This document shows positions 31,988 through 41,500 of a DNA stretch of 64,000 nt, piece by piece. The stretch lies in the NCBI RefSeq assembly GCF_018614075.1, contig NZ_JAGGOZ010000074.1:30420-94419 (forward strand), written 5' to 3'. The notes under the pieces were generated by a model. That model saw nothing but the letters and a program-made list of their open reading frames with translations, was not told where the DNA came from and ran no database searches. The DNA is from Streptomyces sp. ISL-94 (GTDB lineage Bacteria > Actinomycetota > Actinomycetes > Streptomycetales > Streptomycetaceae). The position numbers and the translations under genes are program-made. Every line of letters starts with the position of its first letter. Position 1 is the first letter of the stretch.

Positions 31988-32179
31988 ATGACATATGACC
32001 GGCTCGTGTGCGCGAACTGCGCCGCACCCGTGAGCCAGGGCCGCTGCCCTGTGTGCCGGGCGAACCGGGAGCGCCTCCAGCAGGAGGGCCCCTTCTCCGG
32101 CCTGAACCCCGTGGCGCTCATCGCGCTCATGGTGATCCTCGTGGCGGCTCTGGTACTGGTGGCCCAGCAGACCGCGTAG
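31988..32179 (+). CDS. Small zinc-ribbon membrane protein
   Basis: A 63-residue protein. The N-terminus has a four-Cys ribbon, CANCAAP then CPVC (C-x2-C ... C-x2-C), followed by a linker and one C-terminal membrane helix (PVALIALMVILVAALVLVAQ). A GAGGAGG ribbon-binding ribosome site lies 5 bp before the ATG, so translation is well supported. It is divergent from ftsE and convergent with prfB, with a shared terminator. Similar tiny proteins occur in other Streptomyces at this place, as far as I recall, but no function is known. Confidence 0.88.
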   Translation: MTYDRLVCANCAAPVSQGRCPVCRANRERLQQEGPFSGLNPVALIALMVILVAALVLVAQQTA

Positions 32180-32214
32180 TCGCTCGCGTACCACGTACCG
32201 ATCACACGCATGAC

Positions 32215-32249
32215 GAAGGGTCCGGACACCGCTGGTGTCCGGACCCTTC
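32215..32249. terminator. Bidirectional terminator between the zinc-ribbon gene and prfB
   Basis: A perfect 16-bp stem (32215-32230 with 32234-32249) and a 3-base loop in the 85-bp convergent gap. Confidence 0.92.
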
Positions 32250-32264
32250 CTCACACGTGTGGGA

Positions 32265-33374
32265 CTACGCGGTCTGCTCCTGCTGCTTGCGCCAGCGGAT
32301 GCCGGCCTCCAGGAAGCCGTCGATCTCGCCGTCGAGCACCGCCTGCGGGTTGCCGACCTCGAACTCCGTCCGCAGGTCCTTGACCATCTGGTACGGGTGC
32401 AGGACGTAGGACCGCATCTGGTTGCCCCAGGAGCTGCCGCCGTCCTTGAGGGCGTCCATCCTGGCCTGCTCCTCCTGGCGGCGCCGCTCCAGCAGCTTGG
32501 CCTGGAGCACGTTCATCGCGCTGGCCTTGTTCTGGATCTGCGAGCGCTCGTTCTGGCAGGAGACCACGATGCCGGTCGGGAGGTGCGTGATGCGCACCGC
32601 CGAGTCGGTCGTGTTGACGCCCTGGCCGCCGGGGCCGGAGGCGCGGTACACGTCGATGCGCAGCTCGCCCTCGTCGATCTCGACGTGGTCGCTGGACTCG
32701 ACGACCGGCAGCACCTCGACGCCCGCGAAGGAGGTCTGGCGGCGGCCCTGGTTGTCGAAGGGGGAGATGCGCACGAGGCGGTGCGTGCCCTGCTCGACGG
32801 AGAGGGTGCCGTATGCGTACGGCGCCTTGACCACGAAGGTGGTCGACTTGATGCCGGCCTCTTCCGCGTACGAGGTCTCGTAGACCTCGGTCGGGTAGCC
32901 GTGGCGCTCGGCCCAGCGCAGGTACATGCGCTGGAGGCGCTCGGCGAAGTCGGAGGCGTCGACGCCGCCGGCCTCGGCGCGGATGTTGACCAGGGCCTCG
33001 CGCTCGGCGTACTCGCCGGACAGGAGGGTCCGGACTTCCATCTCGTCCAGCGCCTTGCGGACGGCGACCAGCTCGGCCTCCGCCTCGGCGAGGGTGTCCG
33101 CGTCCTCCATCTCCTGGGCCAGCTCGAAGAGGACCGCGAGGTCGTCGATGCGGCTGCGCAGGCTCTCGGTCTTGCGGACCTCGGCCTGGAGGTGCGAAAG
33201 CTTGCTCGTGATCTTCTGAGCGGCGTCCGGGTCGTCCCACAGGGACGGCGCGGCGGCCTGCTCCTCGAGCACGGCGATATCTGCCCTCAGCTTGTCGAGG
33301 TCCAGGACGGCCTCGATCGACCCCATGGTCGAGGAGAGGGACTTCAGCTCTTCGGATACATCGACGACTGCCAC
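32265..33374 (-). CDS. prfB: Peptide chain release factor 2
   Basis: A 369-residue RF2 that recognises UGA/UAA. The stop-codon anticodon-like tripeptide SPF is visible (ISPFDNQGRR) and the peptidyl-tRNA hydrolysis motif is GGQ (SGPGGQGVN). The gene is a single frame with no in-frame UGA or Shine-Dalgarno-like slippery site near codon 25, so the autoregulatory frameshift of E. coli prfB is absent, as in other Streptomyces. GTG start at 33374. It is divergent from the leader-peptide gene. Confidence 0.97.
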   Translation of the reverse strand: MAVVDVSEELKSLSSTMGSIEAVLDLDKLRADIAVLEEQAAAPSLWDDPDAAQKITSKLSHLQAEVRKTESLRSRIDDLAVLFELAQEMEDADTLAEAEAELVAVRKALDEMEVRTLLSGEYAEREALVNIRAEAGGVDASDFAERLQRMYLRWAERHGYPTEVYETSYAEEAGIKSTTFVVKAPYAYGTLSVEQGTHRLVRISPFDNQGRRQTSFAGVEVLPVVESSDHVEIDEGELRIDVYRASGPGGQGVNTTDSAVRITHLPTGIVVSCQNERSQIQNKASAMNVLQAKLLERRRQEEQARMDALKDGGSSWGNQMRSYVLHPYQMVKDLRTEFEVGNPQAVLDGEIDGFLEAGIRWRKQQEQTA

Positions 33375-33465
33375 GGGTCCAGCGTAGCCGGTCCCCGGGC
33401 AAGGCCGTCCGGGCAGGCCGATTCACCCGTACTGGCGAGCGGTCGCACGGGCGTACGCTCACGGT

Positions 33466-33567
33466 ATGACCGTTCTCGTCGTCACGCGCCTCGTGAAGCG
33501 CCGCCATGTGGACCACATGCGGGTCACGACGACGGGCTGTCAGCCGCCGGACCATCCCCAAGCCTGA
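33466..33567 (+). CDS. Putative RRHVD-type leader peptide
   Basis: A 33-codon frame starting at the ATG of a promoter-like region. It encodes KRRHVDHMRVTTTGC, closely matching actinobacterial short leader peptides with an RRHVD core and a late Cys that precede metabolic (often sulfur) genes. A possible -10 TACGCT (about 33454-33459) lies just upstream, so the message may be leaderless. It is followed after 134 nt by the 2OG-Fe(II) oxygenase gene, with complementary segments in between. Attenuation by ribosome position is inferred. Confidence 0.65.
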   Translation: MTVLVVTRLVKRRHVDHMRVTTTGCQPPDHPQA

Positions 33568-33585
33568 TCCACACCGATCCGACTT

Positions 33586-33675
33586 GGTCCTGTACGCGGC
33601 CCAAGCGGTCCCGGCGCCATCCCTGCCGGCGGCCCACCCCACCCGCGGCCCCCGCCACCTCTGGGGAACAGGACC
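33586..33675 (+). promoter_or_regulatory. Possible attenuator between leader peptide and oxygenase gene
   Basis: GGTCCTGT (33586-33593) is exactly complementary to ACAGGACC (33668-33675), enclosing a smaller CCGGC/GCCGG pair. The distal arm is about 25 nt before the oxygenase start. A ribosome stalled on the leader could change which arm pairs. Confidence 0.4.
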
Positions 33676-33701
33676 CCGTGACATCCCGAAACGGAGCCGT
33701 C

Positions 33702-34703
33702 ATGCCGTCCGCGCACACCCTGCCCGTCCTTGACCTTTCCCAGGCCGACGATCCCGAGTTGCGGCCGGACTTCCTGAAGCAGCTGCACGCAGCGGCCAGG
33801 GACACCGGTTTCCTGCATCTCACCGGGCACGGCGTCACCGCCGCCGAGAGCGCCCGCATCCTTGAGCTGACCAGGGCTTTCTTCGCGCTCCCGGAAGCCG
33901 GCCGGCTCGCCGTGAGCAATCTGAACTCCCCGCACTTCCGCGGCTACACCCGAATCGGCCACGAGCTGACCGGCGGGGCCTCGGACTGGCGGGACCAGCT
34001 GGACGTCGGCGCGGAGCGGCCGGCGCCGGTGGTGGGACCGGAGGATCCGCCGTACCTGTGGCTGGAGGGCCCCAACCAGTGGCCGGCGGCACTGCCGGAG
34101 CTCCGTACGGTGGTCCTGGACTGGCAGTCCCGCCTGGCGGCGGTGGCCCACCGCCTGCTCCAGGAGCTGCTCGCCTCGATCGGCGCCCCGGCGGACTTCT
34201 TCGACGCGGCGTTCGCGGACCGCCCGCACCTGCACACGAAGCTCATCCGCTACCCGGGCTCGGCGCCGTCGGGCACGGACCAGGGGGTCGGCGCGCACAA
34301 GGACTACGGGTTCCTGACCCTGCTCCTCCAGGACTCGGTGGGCGGCCTGCAGGTGGTCCGGGACGGCGGCTACCTGGACGTGCCTCCGCTGCCGGGGGCG
34401 TTCGTGGTGAACCTGGGCGAGCTGCTGGAGATCGCGACGGAGGGCTACCTGACGGCGACCGACCACCGGGTGGTCAGCCCGCCGGGTGCGGTGGAACGGT
34501 ACTCGGTGCCGTTCTTCTACAACCCGCGCCTCGACGCGGTCGTCGAAACGGTCCCGGGCGACTACCTCCGGCAGGCGCCGGGGGTCGCGCACGACGCCTC
34601 GAACCCGCTGCACGCGGAATACGGCCGCAACGAGCTCAAGGGGTGGGTCCGCGCCCACCCCGCCGTAGCGCGCCGCTGGCACCCGGAACTGATCACCGCC
34701 TAA
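33702..34703 (+). CDS. 2-oxoglutarate/Fe(II) oxygenase, isopenicillin N synthase family
   Basis: A 333-residue non-haem iron oxygenase. The N-terminal DIOX_N region (LPVLDLSQADDPELR, LHLTGHGV) precedes the jelly-roll with the iron triad His-x-Asp in GAHKDYGFLT and His in ATDHRVVSP, and the 2-oxoglutarate/substrate Arg-x-Ser in VERYSVPFF. The family covers many oxidations, so the substrate is unknown. ATG 33702 has CGGAG 5-6 bp before it; a GTG at 33678 is an alternative. The upstream leader peptide suggests translation-coupled control by an amino acid. Confidence 0.92.
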   Translation: MPSAHTLPVLDLSQADDPELRPDFLKQLHAAARDTGFLHLTGHGVTAAESARILELTRAFFALPEAGRLAVSNLNSPHFRGYTRIGHELTGGASDWRDQLDVGAERPAPVVGPEDPPYLWLEGPNQWPAALPELRTVVLDWQSRLAAVAHRLLQELLASIGAPADFFDAAFADRPHLHTKLIRYPGSAPSGTDQGVGAHKDYGFLTLLLQDSVGGLQVVRDGGYLDVPPLPGAFVVNLGELLEIATEGYLTATDHRVVSPPGAVERYSVPFFYNPRLDAVVETVPGDYLRQAPGVAHDASNPLHAEYGRNELKGWVRAHPAVARRWHPELITA

Positions 34704-34793
34704 TCCCCCGGCCCCCCTTCGCCGCGGGGCCGGGCCCCGGGACCCCCCCCACCTGGGCACGGCACCGCGGGGCGGGGTGCGGGCCCCCGGGAG

Positions 34794-34821
34794 CCCCGCG
34801 CCTCAATCGCCGGCGAGGCTG
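34794..34821 (-). repeat. Dispersed repeat, copy B1
   Basis: Reverse copy with CAATCG in place of CAAACG, in the convergent gap between the oxygenase and pkaB. Confidence 0.85.
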
Positions 34822-34844
34822 AAAACCCGGGGCTCCGCCCCGCA

Positions 34845-34872
34845 CCCCGCTCCTCAAACGCCGGAGGGGCTG
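34845..34872 (-). repeat. Dispersed repeat, copy B2
   Basis: Reverse copy (TCCTCAAACGCCGGAGGG variant), separated from B1 by a GGGGCTCCGCCCC hairpin tail. Confidence 0.82.
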
Positions 34873-34952
34873 GATTTTGGCCGGCGTATGCCTCCAAATG
34901 CACACCGTGCACTCCTACGCCCCAGCGTGCTGGTCTGCGCGGAGCGCAATCC

Positions 34953-34980
34953 CAGCCCCGCCGGCGTTTGAGGTGCGGGG
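34953..34980 (+). repeat. Dispersed repeat, copy B3
   Basis: Forward copy with the exact core CCGCCGGCGTTTGAGG, 13 bp before the pkaB stop; together with B1/B2 it forms an inverted arrangement spanning the gap. Confidence 0.88.
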
Positions 34981-34992
34981 TGGGTCCCGGGG

Positions 34993-36240
34993 CTACGGGT
35001 GGGCGGGGACCGACTGTTTGCTGTCCTGGGGTGGGGGTGGGGTGTCGTCGCCGGATACGGCGAACCACGTGCCCAGGCCGACGGCGGCCGTCAGGGCCGC
35101 CGCCGAGGCGGTGAGCACCAGCCTCCGTTTGCGGGCCGCCTCCGCCCGGTGCCGGGCGGAGCCCGGCCGGTGGCCCCCGGCCGGCCGGGGGACGCGGGCC
35201 GTGCCCAGCGCACCGCCCGCCAGCTCGTCCGGCCCCGGCACGCGCATCGAGGTGTGGGTGTCCCGGTTGGAATCCGTCGCGGAGCCCGGGACGAGGGGGA
35301 CCACGCCCCGCCGCCGCACCGGGTCGGCCTGCGGCTCCGCCGACGCCGGTTCCGGCTCCGGCTCGTCCGGCTCGTCCACGTCCAGCGGCGGCATCCCGGC
35401 GAGGAGCGGCAGGAGGTCCCGTAGGCGCACCGACAGCTCCGACGCCCGAAGCCGCGACGCCGGTGCCTTCGCCAGGCACTGCACGATCAGCTGCCACAGC
35501 TCGTCGGGGATCCCCGGCAGCGGGACGACCGTCTCCGTCACGTGCCGCCGCAGCACCGCACCCGGGTGTCCCCCGCCGAAGGGGGTGAAACCGGCCAGCA
35601 GTTCGTAGAGGACGGTGGCCAGGGCGTATATGTCCACCGCCGCCCGCGGGGGCAGACCCTCGACGATCTCCGGCGCCAGGTAGTCCGGGGTGCCGATGAT
35701 CCGCGTGGTCGGGGCCGAGGGCCGGCTCGCGGAGGCCCGCTTCGGGGTGTCGATCAGCTTGGCCACGCCGAAGTCGGTCAGCAGTGCCGGATGGGCCCCG
35801 CCCGGCCCGAGCGGCCCCTGCATGTCCAGCAGGACGTTCTCCGGCTTGACGTCTCGGTGGACCACCCCGGCGGCGTGCGCCGCCGCCAGCGCGTCGGCCA
35901 CGTCCGCGACGATCGCCACGGCCGCCTCGGGGGCGAGCCGCCGCTCGCGGTCGAGGCGCGTGCGCAGGTCCGTACCCCGTACGAGGTCCATGACGAGGGC
36001 GAGGTCGTTGCCGTCGACGACGAGGTCGCGGACGGAGACCACGTGCGGATGCTCCAGGCCGAGCAGCGCACTGCGCTCCTGGACGAAGCGTCCGACCAGC
36101 TCCTGGTCGGACGCGAGGTCCTCGCGCAGCAGTTTGACGGCGACGGGCCCGTCCGGCCCCTCGCCCAGCCACACCGTCCCCGCGCTGCCGCGTCCCAGGA
36201 TCTGGTGCGCGGTGTACCGGCTGCCGATCTTCCGTGCCAC
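34993..36240 (-). CDS. pkaB: Serine/threonine protein kinase (PkaB-like)
   Basis: A 415-residue eukaryotic-type kinase. Kinase domain about residues 1-270: VAVKLLRED (ATP Lys), VVHRDVKPENVLL (catalytic loop), TDFGVAKL (DFG) and APEIVEG. A Glu/Pro-rich juxtamembrane part precedes one membrane helix (LVLTASAAALTAAVGLGTWFAV) and a short extracellular Pro/Gln tail with no PASTA repeats. GTG 36240 is preceded by GAGGGAG. Size and its position right after pkaA match S. coelicolor PkaB (SCO2973). It phosphorylates cellular proteins in signalling; targets here are unknown. Confidence 0.92.
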   Translation of the reverse strand: MARKIGSRYTAHQILGRGSAGTVWLGEGPDGPVAVKLLREDLASDQELVGRFVQERSALLGLEHPHVVSVRDLVVDGNDLALVMDLVRGTDLRTRLDRERRLAPEAAVAIVADVADALAAAHAAGVVHRDVKPENVLLDMQGPLGPGGAHPALLTDFGVAKLIDTPKRASASRPSAPTTRIIGTPDYLAPEIVEGLPPRAAVDIYALATVLYELLAGFTPFGGGHPGAVLRRHVTETVVPLPGIPDELWQLIVQCLAKAPASRLRASELSVRLRDLLPLLAGMPPLDVDEPDEPEPEPASAEPQADPVRRRGVVPLVPGSATDSNRDTHTSMRVPGPDELAGGALGTARVPRPAGGHRPGSARHRAEAARKRRLVLTASAAALTAAVGLGTWFAVSGDDTPPPPQDSKQSVPAHP

Positions 36241-36399
36241 GACTGCTCCCTCAGCGGCTGGCCTACGCACCAAAGCTACGCGGCCTGGTGGGGGTTGGAG
36301 GCCAGCAGGGGGCCGGATTCGCCGCGACCTTCACTTCTGCGGGCGAAAACATGTCCCAGAAGTCGACAAATCCACGAACTCACCGCTACGGGGCCCCGC

Positions 36400-38130
36400 T
36401 CAGGGCGCGTTGGACCCCGTGGCGTCCCCGATGGCGCCGATCCAGTCGACGACGTCGGAGCCCCAGGTCCACACCTGGTCCCACCAGCCCCTGCTGGTGC
36501 CGACCAACTCCTGGAGTCCGCTGAACTCCCAGATCAGCCAGCCCGCCACGAAGAACACCAGGATCATGACCACGCATCCCTTGAGGCAGCCGAGGCCGGG
36601 GATCCGCACCGGGTTGGCGCTGCGGCGGCGCGGCTCGCGCGGGTCCTGCTGCCGCGGCGGCGGACCCTGCGGGGGCTGCCGCCGCGGCGCCTGCGGCTGC
36701 TGATAGGGCTGGGGCTGGTGCTGCTGCGGCTGGTAGTGCTGAGGTGGCGGCTGCGGCGCGTACTGCTGCTGTTGCGGCGGCTGACGGTACTGCGGCGGCT
36801 GCGGCGGCTGCTGGTACTGGCCCTGCGGGTACTGCTGCGGCGGCGGACCCTGCCGGTACTGCTGCTGCTGCGGCTGGTACTGCGGCGGCGGGGGCGCCTG
36901 GCGCTGCGGCCGGCGGCGCAGGGGGTCCTCGCTCGGGTCGAGGTACTGCATCTGCGTCTGCTCGTTGCGGTCGCGGGCGGCCCGCATCTGCGACTGCCAC
37001 GGGTGCGGCTGGTCCGGGCGCTCCACCGGGGGCATGACCGAGGTCGGGTCGGCCCCGCCGGCTCCGGTGCTCGGCAGCACGGAGGTGGCGTCGGCCGCGC
37101 CGACCGGCGGCATGACGCTGGTCATGGCGTTCGGGTCGTAGGCGCCCATGGGCGAGCCGGCGCCCCCGGGCAGGACCTGGGTGGCGTCCGCGGCACCCGG
37201 GGTGACGGGGACGGGCGCGGGCGAGGGGTCGGGCGCGAGCAGCGCGCCGACGCCGAGCGCGGCCTCCACCTCGGCGGGGGCGCTGTGCACGCCGATGCCG
37301 GAGGCGACCACGCGCAGGCCGCGGGCCAGGCTCTCGGCGCTGGGGCGCTCGTTCGGCTCCTTGCGCAGGCACCGCTCGATGACGGTCCACAGCGCCTCGG
37401 GCACGGTCGAGGGGCGCTGCGGGTCCTCGCTGAGGTGGCGGTGGAGGACTTCGAGCGCCGTGCCGCCGGCGAAGGGCGGGCGGCCGGTGAGGAGCTCGTA
37501 GAGCAGGATGCCGGCGCCGTAGATGTCGACGGCGGAGGTCTGCGGGCGGCCCTCGGCCGACTCGGGGGCCACATAGGCCGGGGTGCCGACGAACTCGTGG
37601 GTGCGGGTCAGGCCCGGGGAGTCCGCGAGGCGGGCGATGCCGAAGTCGGTGAGCATCGGCTTCATCTGGCCGCCGCGCTCGTCGAGCAGCACGTTGGCGG
37701 GCTTCAGGTCGCGGTGGACCACGCCGTCGGCGTGGCTGGCGGCGAGCGCGTCCGCGATCTGGGCGGTGAGCAGGCTCGCCGCGACCGGGGTGAAGGGGCC
37801 GTTCTCCCGGAGGTACTTGTGCAGGTCCGGGCCGTCGATCAGGTCCATGACCAGGGCCAGCAGATCGCCCTCGACGACGAGGTCGCGGGTGCGCACGATG
37901 TTGGGGTGCGTCAGGCGCAGCAGGACCGAGCGCTCGCGCAGGAAGCGCATGACGATGTCCGCGTCCTGGGCCAGCTCCTCCTTGAGGACCTTGATGGCCA
38001 CGGTCTCGCCGGGCTGTCCGGCGACGGCCGCCTCGGCGCCGGCGGTCTCCCTCTGGCGGGCACGCCAGACGGTGCCCGTGGCGCCGCGCCCGAGCGGCTC
38101 CTCGAGCAGATATTTGCTGCCGACTGGCCG
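36400..38130 (-). CDS. pkaA: Serine/threonine protein kinase (PkaA-like)
   Basis: A 576-residue eukaryotic-type kinase: GRGATGTVW (Gly-rich loop), VAIKVLK, VVHRDLKPANVLL, TDFGIARL and PESAEG in residues about 1-280, then a very Pro/Gln-rich region (about residues 400-510, QQQQY/PPQ repeats) and one membrane helix (MILVFFVAGWLIW) near residue 540. GTG 38130 is preferred because GGGGAG precedes it and the upstream GTG at 38193 lacks a site. It matches S. coelicolor PkaA (SCO2974), with pkaB 159 bp downstream. The Gln-rich linker DNA is rich in CTG/CGG triplets and could be length-variable. Confidence 0.92.
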   Translation of the reverse strand, partial: RPVGSKYLLEEPLGRGATGTVWRARQRETAGAEAAVAGQPGETVAIKVLKEELAQDADIVMRFLRERSVLLRLTHPNIVRTRDLVVEGDLLALVMDLIDGPDLHKYLRENGPFTPVAASLLTAQIADALAASHADGVVHRDLKPANVLLDERGGQMKPMLTDFGIARLADSPGLTRTHEFVGTPAYVAPESAEGRPQTSAVDIYGAGILLYELLTGRPPFAGGTALEVLHRHLSEDPQRPSTVPEALWTVIERCLRKEPNERPSAESLARGLRVVASGIGVHSAPAEVEAALGVGALLAPDPSPAPVPVTPGAADATQVLPGGAGSPMGAYDPNAMTSVMPPVGAADATSVLPSTGAGGADPTSVMPPVERPDQPHPWQSQMRAARDRNEQTQMQYLDPSEDPLRRRPQRQAPPPPQYQPQQQQYRQGPPPQQYPQGQYQQPPQPPQYRQPPQQQQYAPQPPPQHYQPQQHQPQPYQQPQAPRRQPPQGPPPRQQDPREPRRRSANPVRIPGLGCLKGCVVMILVFFVAGWLIWEFSGLQELVGTSRGWWDQVWTWGSDVVDWIGAIGDATGSNAP

Positions 38131-38546
38131 CACGTCCCGCGCTCCCCTGCTGTCGTCTGCTGTGGTCGATCCGCTGATGGTTTTCCGGCCCACTCTAGGG
38201 GGTGTCCCTGTGGAAGACGCCGGGTGCCGAAGGTTGGTTGCCGTACATATGTACGAAGAGTGAAGTTTGCGGGGTATGCCGGAGGCGTTTTTCCTCTGCT
38301 TTCCTCACCTCCCTGCCGGCCCGCGACCGATCAAGATCACTTGTTGGCAGGTGCCGGGCGTGTTGTGGGCGACAGGTGCGAGGATGCACCGTACGGAACG
38401 GCACGGGACGGGAGCCCCGCCTTCCGGCAGACCTGACCGGACGACGCGTCCGTGCCGGGTGGGGGGTGTGAGCGGGCAGCCATGTCCGGAACTTCCCCTG
38501 CCGGGCGCACACACCGCGCACCGCGCAGAAGGGACCGCTGACGGCG
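38131..38546. other. 416-bp divergent promoter region between pkaA and the FHA-FtsK gene
   Basis: No gene seen. The most conspicuous element is the 14-bp palindrome at 38242-38255; the surrounding stretch 38225-38330 is less GC-rich than its neighbours and likely contains both promoters. Confidence 0.55.
38242..38255. promoter_or_regulatory. 14-bp perfect palindrome, pkaA/FHA-FtsK divergent region
   Basis: CGTACATATGTACG is perfectly symmetric and AT-rich at its centre, unusual in this DNA. It is centred 118 bp from the pkaA start and is a plausible operator. Confidence 0.5.
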
Positions 38547-41500
38547 ATGCAGATCCGGCTGACCGTCCTTGGGTCGCGCAGCGGCCACCAGACCGCGACC
38601 GCACCCGTGAGCTGTGACGTGCTCGTCACCGCGCCGGCCGGGACCGCGCTGGCCGCGGTCGCCTCCGGGCTCGCGGCGACCGTCGGCGGGCCCGATACGG
38701 GGGGCACGGTCGTGCTCTACGCCGGCGCCGAGCGGCTCGACCTCCAGCGGCGGGTGCTGGGGGAGCCTCCGCTCGTGGACGGGGCGGTGCTGGCGCTGAA
38801 CGCGCCGGTGCCGGACGTCCTGCCGGAGAGCCTCGGGGCGCCCCAGCTGCACGTGGTCTGCGGGCCCGACGCGGGCGGGGTGCACCTGCTGCACAGCGGG
38901 CAGATCCGGGTCGGCCGGTCCGCCGACGCCGATGTCCCGCTGGACGACCCCGACGTGTCGCGGCTGCACTGCGCGGTGACGGTGCTGGGGGACGGGCGGG
39001 TGACCGTGGCCGACCTGGACTCGACGAACGGCACCACGCTGGACGGTGCGGCGGTGGGCCCCCAGCCGGTGGCTCTGCCGTCGGGGGCGCTGCTGCGGGT
39101 GGGCGAGTCCACGCTGCGGCTCGCCCCGGCGGGCACGGGAGCCGCTCCGCTGCCGGTGGCTCCGGACCTGGAGGGCCACCTCTCGCTCCCGAACCGCCCC
39201 GCCGCCGACGGGGGGTACGGCTCCGGCTCGACCGGGGACACCTCCGGCGCGGGAGTCGGGACGGGCCCCGACGCGCCCCTGGACGCCCCCGGCACGGGGT
39301 ACGGCTCCGGCCCGGCCCGGGACACCTCCGGCGCGGCGTACGGGTTCGGATCCGGCTCGGCAGCAGACACCTCCGGCGCGGGATGGAGGCCCGGGGGCGG
39401 CCATGAGCCCGGTGCGGATCCGCACGGCGGCGCGGGCGCGCCCGCTCGTCCCGGCTCGGCGCCGGGCGCCGCGGCCGGACCGCAGGGGGCTTTCCCCCAC
39501 CCCGCCCCTTCCCGAAACGGGGGCTCCGCCCCCGACCCCGGCCTCCCGGGGCTCCGCCCCGCACACCCCGGCGCCTCCGGCGCGGGGCAGCGGTCCGGGT
39601 CCGGCCCGGCGCCGGGCGCGGCCGAGCCCGCGCAGGGCTCCCCCGGCGCCGAGTGGCCCGGCGCGGGCGGTCTGCGCCCCCCGCATCCCGGCGCCTCCGG
39701 CACCGGCCGGGACGGCGGGGCCGGTGCGGGCGCCGCCGAGGGTGGCGGGGCGGCCGGTGGGGGGCGGCGGAAGGGGTTGGGGGCCTGGGCTCGGAAGTGG
39801 GTGCGCGGGGAGGAGGTCGCGGAGGTGGTGGCCGAGCCGGCGGTGGCCGTCGCGGCCGTGCCCGACCCCGATGATCCGGCCGCGCTGCTGCTGGCCGCGC
39901 TGGGGCCCACCGAACGGCTGTGGTCCCGTACCCCCCGGCACCCCGCCGTGCTGGAGCTGGGGCTCGGTGCCGGCAGCCGGGTCTCGCTGCGCGCCGTCGG
40001 CGCCCTCGGCATCGCCGGGCCGCGGGCCCGCCTCGCCGGGGTGGCCCGCTGGGCCGTCGCCCAGCTGGCCGGCCTGCACGCCCCGGGACAGCTGGAGATC
40101 GTGCTGGTCTCCACCGACCGGGCCCGGGGCCTCGCCGAGCGGCGCCGCGACTGGGGCTGGCTCGGCTGGCTGCCCCACGTACGGCCCGCGCACGGCCAGG
40201 ACTGCCGGCTGCTCCTCGCGTACGACCGCGACCAGGCCGTCGCCCGTACGGGTGAACTGACCCGGCGCCTCGACGACAGCCCGCTCGGCACGCACTGGGC
40301 CGCCGCCGGTCCCGCGCAGGTGCAGCAGGCCGCCGACGCCTACGAAGGCCCGTACACGCTCGTCGTCCTCGACGGCGATCCCGGCGCCGGCCCGCTGCGC
40401 GAGATCACCGGCCGGCTCGCCTCGCACGGACCGGCCGCCGGGATCCACGTGCTGGTCGTCGCCGAGGCGCCGGCCGCCACGCCCGCCTCCCCCGTCGCCG
40501 AGACGTACGAGGCGGCCTGCGCGAGTGCCCCCGCCTTCCGGGACTGCGCGACGGTCGCCCTGCTGAGCGGCGACGTGGCCACGGCCGTACGGACTTTCGC
40601 GGTCAGCGGCGGCCGGCCCGCCCCGGTCGGCGGCACCGCCAGCGCCGACGCCGTCTCCGCGGCCTGGGCCGAACGGTTCGCCCGGGCGCTGGCGCCGCTG
40701 CGCGCCGACGGCGGCCCCGCCGAGCCGTACCGGCCGGCCGCCGCCACCCTGCCCTCCACCGCCCGGCTGCTGGACGAGCTCGGGCTGGCGCGGGCCACCC
40801 CGGCCTCCCTGATGGCCCGTTGGGCCGCCGCCACCGACCAGGGGCAGGGCGTGGGCGGCCTGGCCGAGATCGTGCTCGGCAGCGGGCGGCGCGGCCCGGT
40901 CGGCGCCGAGCTGGTCCACGACGGCCCGCACCTGCTGATCGAGGGCCCCGCCGGCAGCGGCCGCACCGAGCTGCTGCGCTCGGTGGCCGCGTCTCTGTCC
41001 GCCGCCGCCCGGCCCGACCGGCTCGGGCTGCTCCTCCTCGACGGGGCCGGCGGCGAGCGCGGCGACGGGCTGCTGCCCTGCACCGAACTCCCCCACGTCT
41101 GCGCCCACCTGGTGGCCTCCGATCCCGTGCGCATGCGGGAGTTCGCCCAGGCGCTGGGCGCGGAGCTCAAGCGGCGCCACGAACTGCTCGACGGTGTGAC
41201 GTTCTCCGACTGGCACGCACGCCGCGAGGTGTCCGACCGGATGGTCTCGCCCCGCCGGCCCTCCCCCGGCGAGCTGCTCGGCGACCTCGACCCCCAGCGC
41301 TCCGGCACACTGCGGCTGCGCTCCTCGGCGACCCGGACCGATCCGGCGGGCCCGAATCCGCTGCCCCGGCTGGTGGTACTGGTCGACGACTTCGACGCGC
41401 TGGTGGCGCCCGGCCTCGGCAGTACGGGCCGGCCCGCCGCCGGTTCGGTGGTCCGGATCCTGGAGGGGGTGGCCCGCGAGGGTGCCCGGCTCGGCGTGCA

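Noticed and set aside
32265..33374. Programmed frameshift in prfB
   Set aside because: The gene is a single uninterrupted frame without an early in-frame UGA.
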